Origin: JACCXM01 sp046328335
GTDB taxonomy: Bacteria > Chloroflexota > Chloroflexia > Thermomicrobiales > UBA6265
NCBI GenBank assembly: GCA_046328335.1
Contig: JAXLWU010000013.1
Coordinates: 79,007 to 143,006, forward strand
Length of the DNA: 64,000 nt
Direction of reading: 5' to 3'
The notes below the pieces were generated by a model. That model had not been told where the DNA came from and did no database searches. It was given only the letters and a program-made list of their open reading frames with translations. This document shows, piece after piece, positions 58,669 through 64,000 of the stretch. Numbering within the stretch: position 1 is the stretch's first letter; the number at the start of each line of letters is the position of its first letter. The translations under genes and the position numbers were made by a program.

Positions 58669-60435
58669 ATGATGGTTGTCGAGCGCTTTTACACCCCTGG
58701 ATTGGCACAAGTGGCCTATGGCGTCGCCGATGCTGATGCCAAGGTCGTCGCGATCGTCGATCCGCGGCGCGACATCGATGAATACATGGCTTGGGCGGAA
58801 GCACATGGTTACAGGATCGTCGCCATTCTGGAGACGCACGTTCACGCCGATTTCGTCAGCGGAGCACGGGAACTGGCCGCAGCGACGGGGGCGACGGTGT
58901 ACGCCGGCCGCATCGGCGAGACGGAGTTCCCGCATCAGCCGCTGGACGATGGGGATGTGGTGCCGGTCGGCCACCTGCGGCTGCAAGCGCTTTGGTCTCC
59001 GGGTCACACACCGGAGCACATCTCGTACCTGCTGTTCGATCCGGCGGTAACCGATCAGCCGCTGGCGCTTTTTTCCGGCGACGTCCTGTTCGCCGGTGAG
59101 ATCGGGCGGCCGGATCTGCTCGGGCCGGCGCGGACCGGCGGGCTGATCGAGCAACTCTATGAGACGATCACCAACCGGTTGGCGACGTTGCCGGATGCGG
59201 TGGTGGTCTATCCCGGTCACGGCGCCGGTTCACCCTGCGGCAAGAAGATCGGCGACGCGGCGATGACGACGATCGGGCAGGAGAAACTGGCCAACTACGC
59301 CTTCCAGGCCCGCGCCAAGGACGATTTCATCCGGGTGGTCATGGAAGGGATGCCGAAACCTCCCTCCTACTACCCGACGATGAAGCGGATCAACAAGCTG
59401 GGGCCGGTGCTGCTACGCGACCTCCCTCCGAGCGAGCCACTTTCGCCGCGGCAATTGGTCGCGCGTCAGGAGGCGGGAGCGCTGGTGATTGACGCCCGGC
59501 CGGCCAGCGCGTTTGACCGCGAGCATATTCCGGGGGCCATCAACGTCGCGCTGGGTCCGAGTTTCGTGATCTGGGCGGGCTGGGTTGCGCCGGATGGGCA
59601 AGACGTGGTGCTCGTTCTGCCGGACGAGGCGCAACTGGCAGACACGCTGACCGAGTTGCGGCGGATCGGTATCGACCGGGTAACCGGGCATCTCCGCGGT
59701 GGTTTGGAGGCCTGGAAGGCGAGCGGGCGGCCGATGGCGAGCCTGTCAGAACTCTCGGTGCAGGAACTCGCCACGCGCCTCGGTGTTTCGGACCAGGACC
59801 TGGCGGTGCTCGATGTGCGCGATCCCTCGGAGTGGGCCGCCGGGCGCATCACCGGCGCGCGGAATCTCTTCGCCGGAGCGATCGCTGGCGGCGCGCTGCC
59901 CGAGCTCGAGCAGGACATGCCGGTGGCGGTGATCTGTGGCACCGGGTACCGGTCGAATGTCGCCGCCAGCATCCTCCAGAAATCCGGCCTGAACCGTGTC
60001 TACGCGATTCCGGGCGGGATGTCCGCCTGGAGCGATGCCGGTTTGCCGGTGGAAGCGGGCAAGCCCGGCGAGACCAAGGTTCAGACCGGACGGCAGGCGG
60101 GGCCGTGGGCAGGACATGACAGCGCCAGGGCGCCGGAAATCGAGGTCTCGGAACTGCGCCGCCATGTTTCCCTGCAACCGGTGCAGATCGTCGATGTGCG
60201 TGATCCGGAGGAGTGGACCCAGGGACACATCCCAGGGAGCGTGCTGCTGCCGATGACGGAACTTGGCTACCGCATCGATGAACTCGATCGCGCGCTACCG
60301 GTTGTGACCGTGTGCCGGATTGGGATGCGAAGCCTGATGAGTGCGGATGAACTGCTGCGGGCAGGATTTTCCGATGTGCGCAGTCTTTCCGGCGGGATTA
60401 TTGCCTGGAGGGACGCGGGTTACCCCGTCGAATAG
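58669..60435 (+). CDS. Persulfide dioxygenase with three C-terminal rhodanese domains
   Basis: A 588-residue multidomain sulfur enzyme. The metallo-beta-lactamase domain (1 to about 240) carries the ETHE1/CstB iron ligands His57 (ILETHVHADFVSG), His113 (SPGHTPEHISY) and Asp138 (LFSGDVLFAGEIGRPDL); VVVYPGHGAGSPCGKKIG follows. The second metal site is lost (HADF rather than HADH), as in mono-iron dioxygenases. Rhodanese 1 (about 258-355) has no Cys at its loop (LVLPDEAQL) and is a pseudo-domain. Rhodanese 2 has Cys423 (VICGTGYRSN) and rhodanese 3 has Cys549 (VTVCRIGMRSL). CstB of Staphylococcus has one active rhodanese; this enzyme has two. It oxidises glutathione or low-molecular persulfide to sulfite or makes thiosulfate. 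Confidence 0.94.
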   Translation: MMVVERFYTPGLAQVAYGVADADAKVVAIVDPRRDIDEYMAWAEAHGYRIVAILETHVHADFVSGARELAAATGATVYAGRIGETEFPHQPLDDGDVVPVGHLRLQALWSPGHTPEHISYLLFDPAVTDQPLALFSGDVLFAGEIGRPDLLGPARTGGLIEQLYETITNRLATLPDAVVVYPGHGAGSPCGKKIGDAAMTTIGQEKLANYAFQARAKDDFIRVVMEGMPKPPSYYPTMKRINKLGPVLLRDLPPSEPLSPRQLVARQEAGALVIDARPASAFDREHIPGAINVALGPSFVIWAGWVAPDGQDVVLVLPDEAQLADTLTELRRIGIDRVTGHLRGGLEAWKASGRPMASLSELSVQELATRLGVSDQDLAVLDVRDPSEWAAGRITGARNLFAGAIAGGALPELEQDMPVAVICGTGYRSNVAASILQKSGLNRVYAIPGGMSAWSDAGLPVEAGKPGETKVQTGRQAGPWAGHDSARAPEIEVSELRRHVSLQPVQIVDVRDPEEWTQGHIPGSVLLPMTELGYRIDELDRALPVVTVCRIGMRSLMSADELLRAGFSDVRSLSGGIIAWRDAGYPVE

Positions 60436-60483
60436 GGCATTGACACGGAATCCGGGTGATCAGGGTCGCGTTGCCGACGTCGC

Positions 60484-60570
60484 CCCTCACCCCAACCCTG
60501 GCTCCCTCCCATGCCTCCCTCCCCGGAGGGAGGAGTCTCCCAGTGCGCGCGGCGAGGGGCTCACGGCCAC
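60484..60570. repeat. Degenerate copy of the GC-rich hairpin repeat, family B copy 2
   Basis: CCCTCACCCCAACCCT then CTCCCTCCC, a CCTCCCTCC/GGAGGGAGG hairpin at about 60510-60535, and GCGAGGGGCT. It resembles 54944 and 63815 but is interrupted. It occupies the 206-nt gap before the single rhodanese gene. Confidence 0.5.
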
Positions 60571-60641
60571 GGTGGACCGCGCCGGATGTCCCCAGCGTTC
60601 ATCCGGATTCCGTATGACACGGAGCGAGGAGCTGATTCGTC

Positions 60642-61001
60642 GTGTTGTTTGGCTTACTGGGAAGGGACAATCGGGGTATGGAACCGCCCATCGCGCCCGA
60701 AATCACGGTTGAGGAATTCATTCGCTACCGGTTCGAGGCGAAACCGCAGATCGTCGATGTGCGGGAACCGGACGAATATCTGGCCGGCCGCATCTCCGGA
60801 AGCGGGCTGATGCCGCTGGCGGAGATCGGATCGCGCATGTCCGAACTCGACCCGCGCCGGCCGGTGGTGACCGTGTGCCGCAGCGGGAAGCGCAGCCTCT
60901 ATGCCGCCGCCGCGATGCTCGCCGCGGGGTTTCGCGATGTCCGCAGTCTCGCTGGTGGGATGATCGCCTGGTCCGAGGCCGGGCAGCCGGTGGAGTTCTA
61001 G
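60642..61001 (+). CDS. Single-domain rhodanese
   Basis: A 119-residue sulfurtransferase: PEITVEEFIRYRFEAKPQIV, VREPDEYLAGRISGSGLMPL, Cys79 in VVTVCRSGKRSLYAAAAML, then LAGGMIAWSEAG. The loop CRSGKRS is a basic persulfide-carrying type. GTG 60642 has GAGGAG 10 nt upstream; ATG 60678 (MEPPIAPEIT) is equally possible and would remove 12 residues. The stop is 3 nt before the TauE start. Confidence 0.9.
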   Translation: MLFGLLGRDNRGMEPPIAPEITVEEFIRYRFEAKPQIVDVREPDEYLAGRISGSGLMPLAEIGSRMSELDPRRPVVTVCRSGKRSLYAAAAMLAAGFRDVRSLAGGMIAWSEAGQPVEF

Positions 61002-61004
61002 GCG

Positions 61005-61814
61005 ATGATCGCGGGGTTCGCTCTCGCGCACGTCACGGCGACGCAGGCCGTTCTCTCGGTCGTGTTCGGCGCCATGATCGGGCTGCTGCTGGGCCTGGTC
61101 GGCGGCGGTGGATCGATCCTGACGGTTCCGATCCTGGTCTACATCATCGGCCTCGACGTGCCGTCGGCGACCGCGACCTCCCTGGCGATTGTTGGCGCGT
61201 CGGCGCTAGCGGGAGCGGTCCCGCACGCCCGCGCCGGGCGCGTCAACCTCCGCGTGGCGCTCTTTTTCGGATTGTGCGGGATCGCTGGCGCCTTCGCTGG
61301 TACCTGGCTCAACCACCAGGTCTCCGGCGCCTGGATCCTCTTCCTCTTCGGTCTCTTGATGTTGGTGGTGGCGGGCCGGATGTGGTTCCGGGGTGGCGGC
61401 CGGCCCGAGGCCGGCGCCGAAGACGAGGAGGTCACCCTGTCGTGGAAAGTGCCCGTGGCGGGGCTCACGGTGGGTCTGTTGACGGGGTTTTTCGGTGTCG
61501 GTGGTGGGTTCCTGATCGTGCCGGCGCTGGCGCTGGCGCTTGGGTTGCCGATGGCCATCGCCGTCGGAACGTCGCTGGCGATCATCGCCATCAACTCCGT
61601 CTCCGGGATCGCGGCGCATCTCGGTCGTGGTGGATTCGACCTGACCATCGCGTTGCTCTTCATCGTTGGTGGTCTCGTCGGAGGCGTGGCGGGCGGAAAA
61701 TTGGCGGGGCGAGTGGCGGAACGCTCGCTGGCGAAGGGCTTCGCCCTGCTGGTGGCAGCCGTCGGCATCTATCTGGTGGCGCGAAATGGCCTGGTGCTGG
61801 CAGGCATGGCGTAA
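61005..61814 (+). CDS. TauE/SafE-family sulfite/sulfur-anion exporter
   Basis: A 269-residue membrane protein of the TauE/SafE (DUF81) family. Two half-repeats each open with a Gly-rich signature: IGLLLGLVGGGGSILTVPIL and GLLTGFFGVGGGFLIVPALA. Conserved TATSLAIVGASALAGAVPHA and AVGTSLAIIAINSVSGIAAH follow. Eight or so helices with a charged loop between halves. In the cst operons of Staphylococcus, TauE accompanies CstA, CstB and SQR and is presumed to remove sulfite; the same role is inferred here. Confidence 0.93.
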   Translation: MIAGFALAHVTATQAVLSVVFGAMIGLLLGLVGGGGSILTVPILVYIIGLDVPSATATSLAIVGASALAGAVPHARAGRVNLRVALFFGLCGIAGAFAGTWLNHQVSGAWILFLFGLLMLVVAGRMWFRGGGRPEAGAEDEEVTLSWKVPVAGLTVGLLTGFFGVGGGFLIVPALALALGLPMAIAVGTSLAIIAINSVSGIAAHLGRGGFDLTIALLFIVGGLVGGVAGGKLAGRVAERSLAKGFALLVAAVGIYLVARNGLVLAGMA

Positions 61815-61838
61815 TGGGAAACGATCGGAGTGGAAACG

Positions 61839-62261
61839 ATGACTGATACCGCGTATGGATTTGGCACCGAGGTGACCGGGTCACTGGATGAGGCCGTCGC
61901 GCGGACGACGGAGGCGCTGAAGGCCGAGGGTTTCGGCGTGCTGACCACGATCGACGTGCGTGCAACGATGCGGCAGAAACTGGGCGTGGAGACCGAGCCC
62001 TACGTGATTCTCGGCGCCTGCAATCCCCAGCTTGCCTACCGCGCCCTCCAGGCGGAACCCAACCTGGGGCTCCTCCTCCCCTGCAATGTGACCGTACGCG
62101 AACGTGGCGGACGGAGCGAAGTGATGGCGATCGATCCCGCGCTCATGCTCGGGGTCGTCGGCGACAACCGGGAACTGACCGACGTTGCCGCGGACGCCGC
62201 GCTGCGACTGCGGCGCGTGGTGGCGAGTCTCGCCGCGCGCGATGCAGGCGAGAAGGAGTAA
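61839..62261 (+). CDS. DUF302-domain protein
   Basis: A 140-residue protein of the DUF302 fold: GFGTEVTGSLDEAVARTTEA, LKAEGFGVLTTIDVRATMRQ, YVILGACNPQLAYRALQAEP and NLGLLLPCNVTVRERGGRSE. Cys in GACNP and LLPCNV are family-conserved. The role is not settled, but DUF302 genes often sit with sulfide, rhodanese or thiol-stress genes. ATG 61839 has GGAG 8 nt upstream; an in-frame GTG at 61830 adds three residues. Confidence 0.9.
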   Translation: MTDTAYGFGTEVTGSLDEAVARTTEALKAEGFGVLTTIDVRATMRQKLGVETEPYVILGACNPQLAYRALQAEPNLGLLLPCNVTVRERGGRSEVMAIDPALMLGVVGDNRELTDVAADAALRLRRVVASLAARDAGEKE

Positions 62262-62263
62262 CC

Positions 62264-62440
62264 ATGGGCAAGTGGGTTGCGGCTGCCCTCACGATCGCGG
62301 GGGCAGTGATCTGGTGTCAGCGAAACAGCCCCGGATTCGGCGAGTGGCTGCGGCGGATGAGCGATGGTCCGACGAACCTGGTGCTGATCGGCACGTCGGG
62401 TTTCGAGCGCGAAGGGCGGGACCCGGCCAAGCCCCGGTAG
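62264..62440 (+). CDS. 58-residue single-span protein in the sulfide cluster
   Basis: A small gene with GAAGGAG 5-6 nt before the ATG. It starts MGKWVAAALTIAGAVIWCQR (a short hydrophobic helix with a Cys at its end), continues NSPGFGEWLRRMSDGPTNLV and ends EREGRDPAKPR. It begins 3 nt after the DUF302 stop and is 44 nt before the quinone-reductase start, so it is clearly part of the operon. No family is recognised. It may be a membrane adaptor for the reductase or the exporter. Confidence 0.75.
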   Translation: MGKWVAAALTIAGAVIWCQRNSPGFGEWLRRMSDGPTNLVLIGTSGFEREGRDPAKPR

Positions 62441-62483
62441 CCGCGCTCGATGAGAAGAGAGTACGCGAGGGGGGAATCTCGCG

Positions 62484-63632
62484 ATGTCACGAGCAAATAT
62501 TGTCGTCCTGGGCGGCGGCAGCGGTGGCGTGGTGGCGGCGAGTCATCTCGGACACACCCTGGGCAAGGATCACAACGTCACCCTGATCGATCAGCGGCCG
62601 GAACATGTCTTCCAGTCGAGTTACCTCTGGATGACCATCGGCCGCCGGGAACCGAGCGACATTTCACGCGATCTGACCGCGGTGGGGAAGCGGCACGTCC
62701 GGTTTCTCAATGACCGGGTAGTCGCCGTGGACACCGAGGCGCGAAAGGTCATCACCGAGCATGGCGAGACGCCGTATGACCGGCTGGTCGTTTCGCTCGG
62801 GTTCCAGACGTATCCGGAAGACATCCCTGGCGACTACACCGCGGTGCATCATGCGTGGGAGATGGATGCCGCGCTTCGGCTGCGCGACGCACTGGCCCAA
62901 TTCTCGGGCGGGCGGATCGTGGTGGGGATCGCCAGCACGCCGTACCGATGCCCACCCGGGCCGTATGAAATGACATGGCTGATCGAGGATGAACTGCGCC
63001 GACGCGGCCTGCGGGAGCAGACCGAGATCGACTTCTTCACGCCGGAGCCGGGTCCGGTCGGTGGATCGGGGCATCCGTCGGAGTTCATTCGCGAACATCT
63101 AACACTGCGCGGAATTCGGCTGCATACCGATTTCGCGATTGAGAAGGTCGATGGCCAGCGACGGTCGATCCGGGCGAAGGATGGCCGCGCTCTCGACTTC
63201 GAGCTCGGCATCATCGTGCCGCCGCATCGACCCTCGCCGGTGCTGTACGAATCCGGGTTGGTGACCGTTCCCGCAGGGATCGAGATCACTAATCCCGATC
63301 TGCTGGAGACGCGGTGGGACGGCGTGTACGCCATCGGCGACAACGCCAACATGCCGGCCTCGAAGGCGGGGGTCGTCGCCCACGAAGAGGCCGATGTCGT
63401 GGCGCACAACATCGCCTACGACCTTACCCGCCAGGGCTCGCCAACGCGCCTGAGACTTCACACCATATGACTCGTCGAGTATGGCGCCGGTCAGGCCGCC
63501 ATGCTGCGCACCCGGTACCCGAAGGGGTTTCCCCCGTACGGCGCCGGTTCGGGTCGAATGTATGGTCCCAGCCCCGCAATTCACGCCGCCAAGCTCGCGT
63601 TCGAGAAGTGGTGGTTGTGGCGGTGGTTCTGA
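62484..63632 (+). CDS. sqr: Sulfide:quinone oxidoreductase with in-frame TGA, probable selenoprotein
   Basis: A flavoprotein that oxidises sulfide and reduces quinone. FAD motif VVLGGGSGGVVAASHLG; Cys156 in ASTPYRCPPGPYEM (first redox Cys); VYAIGDNANMPASKAG (second FAD motif). After 328 codons there is a TGA at 63468-63470. The frame then stays open for 53 codons to TGA 63630: LVEYGAGQAAMLRTRYPKGF, ending KLAFEKWWLWRWF, a recognisable SQR-family C-terminus. The TGA falls where relatives have the second redox Cys (the CFxExGxGxA segment, here U-LVEYGAGQA). Total 382 residues is normal for the family; 328 would lack the C-terminal quinone-side helices. I read this as Sec329, aided by the hairpin described at 63468. 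A nonsense mutation or base error is the alternative. Confidence 0.75.
63468..63505 (+). other. Candidate bacterial SECIS element directly after the SQR TGA
   Basis: The TGA is followed by a hairpin with arms 63478-63488 and 63494-63505 (11 pairs, one a G-U; one bulged C at 63496) and apical loop GGTCA (63489-63493). Counting the U of UGA as 1, the loop G and U fall at 23 and 24, the positions of the SelB-contacting G23 and U24 in E. coli fdhF. The bulged U17 of fdhF is absent. No selA, selB, selC or selD gene is in the window. Confidence 0.6.
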
Positions 63633-63660
63633 GGAGGAACCCTCACCAAGAACAGCAGCG

Positions 63661-63752
63661 TGCAGAAATGGTGTCGTTCTGAGCCGCAGCGAGGAACCTC
63701 GTCGTTCGCGAGGGCGGACCACGACGAGGTCCCTCGTTCCTCGGGACGACAC
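63661..63752. repeat. Dispersed palindromic repeat, family A copy 4
   Basis: TGCAGAAATG, then left arm GTGTCGTTCTGAGCCGCAGC through CTCGTCGT. The right arm from ACGACGAGG ends CTCGGGACGACAC at 63752, followed by AGTTTTTG. The palindrome plus T run could terminate the sulfide operon. Best-preserved copy in the window. Confidence 0.85.
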
Positions 63753-63814
63753 AGTTTTTGCTGGACGCTGTCGGCGCTTGCGTGGCGTCGGGAAGATTAC
63801 GACGGGGCTCGATG

Positions 63815-63842
63815 CCCCTCTCCCTGCGCACAGGGAGAGGGG
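63815..63842. repeat. Dispersed GC-rich hairpin repeat, family B copy 3 (inverted)
   Basis: CCCCTCTCCCTG, loop CGCA, CAGGGAGAGGGG, then TTGGGGTGTGGGTCAG. Read on the minus strand it is nearly identical to the element at 54944. No gene is visible between 63633 and 63920. Confidence 0.8.
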
Positions 63843-63920
63843 TTGGGGTGTGGGTCAGCGCGACGAACCCGGCGCACCTCCCCTGGTCAGCCGCTCAGCG
63901 CGACAGGGGCTCTTGGTCAT

Positions 63921-64000
63921 TCAGCGGGTTTGGACGGCGCGGGTGACGGCGGTGGCGTGAGCGGCGTGTTCCAGCAAGTCGGGGAGGGGGGCGAGGTCGA
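63921..64000 (-). CDS. Possible C-terminal end of an unrecognised gene (cut by right edge)
   Basis: On the minus strand an open frame enters from the right edge and ends at TGA 63923-63921: LPDLLEHAAHATAVTRAVQT then R. The helical, Ala/His/Leu-rich sequence looks like a protein C-terminus, but only about 26 codons are present. Not identifiable. Confidence 0.3.
   Translation of the reverse strand, partial: DLAPLPDLLEHAAHATAVTRAVQTR

Noticed and set aside
62484..63470. SQR read as a 328-residue protein ending at the first TGA
   Set aside because: It would lack the second redox residue and the membrane-side C-terminus, both of which continue in frame after the TGA. Kept only as the fallback if 63468-63470 is a nonsense mutation or error.

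Overview
This is a high-GC, gene-dense bacterial chromosome segment with no phage, transposase, CRISPR or rRNA/tRNA gene. The gene styles suggest a member of Chloroflexota close to Thermomicrobia/Sphaerobacter. These include secreted family-5 and family-1 binding proteins, a RskA-type anti-sigma partner, DUF512/DUF167, a D-aminoacylase-like amidohydrolase, frequent GTG/TTG starts, 4-nt start/stop overlaps, and dispersed palindromic repeats between genes. The taxonomic placement is inference from protein style only.

Layout. 1-5.2 kb: two tandem peptide-type ABC binding proteins (the first cut by the left edge) with near-identical promoters, a ChrA chromate transporter and a secreted L,D-transpeptidase. 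5.3-13.2 kb: RecJ, Lon, an ECF sigma factor with its zinc-finger anti-sigma protein, and FolC. 13.5-27.4 kb: a catabolic block with a membrane-anchored unknown, then Gfo/Idh/MocA dehydrogenase, CoA-transferase, a gluconate-2-dehydrogenase-subunit-3/GMC fusion, enoyl-CoA hydratase and a GH88 unsaturated glucuronyl hydrolase. It continues with a Tat-exported sugar-binding protein, two permeases, a second GMC oxidoreductase and a DUF1684 protein. 27.4-34.4 kb: envelope genes (lipoprotein, GT2 glycosyltransferase, LPG-synthase-like membrane protein, methyltransferase, zinc-ribbon beta-propeller protein) and two small secreted proteins. 34.4-57.3 kb: core metabolism and housekeeping (ppc, two S9 peptidases, DUF512/DUF167, greA-lysS, a two-component system, an HtrA-type protease, sucCD, a double zinc-ribbon protein, a D-aminoacylase-like enzyme, acetyl-CoA synthetase).

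57.5-63.6 kb is the most interesting region. It is a one-strand sulfide/persulfide cluster: a CsoR-family regulator with the CstR-type Cys-x-Cys ligand pattern, a rhodanese-membrane protein, a metallo-beta-lactamase persulfide dioxygenase carrying three rhodanese modules, a single-domain rhodanese, a TauE/SafE exporter, a DUF302 protein, a 58-residue protein and a sulfide:quinone oxidoreductase (SQR). The likely flow is sulfide oxidised by SQR, persulfide handled by rhodaneses and the dioxygenase, sulfite exported by TauE, all derepressed by persulfide through the CstR-like protein.

The SQR frame is interrupted by one in-frame TGA exactly where the second redox cysteine of the family should be. 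The frame then continues for 53 codons through a recognisable SQR C-terminus. Directly after the TGA is an 11-bp hairpin whose GGTC apical loop sits at the same distance from the TGA as in the E. coli fdhF SECIS. I therefore propose a selenocysteine-containing SQR (Cys156/Sec329). A nonsense mutation or sequence error is the main alternative.
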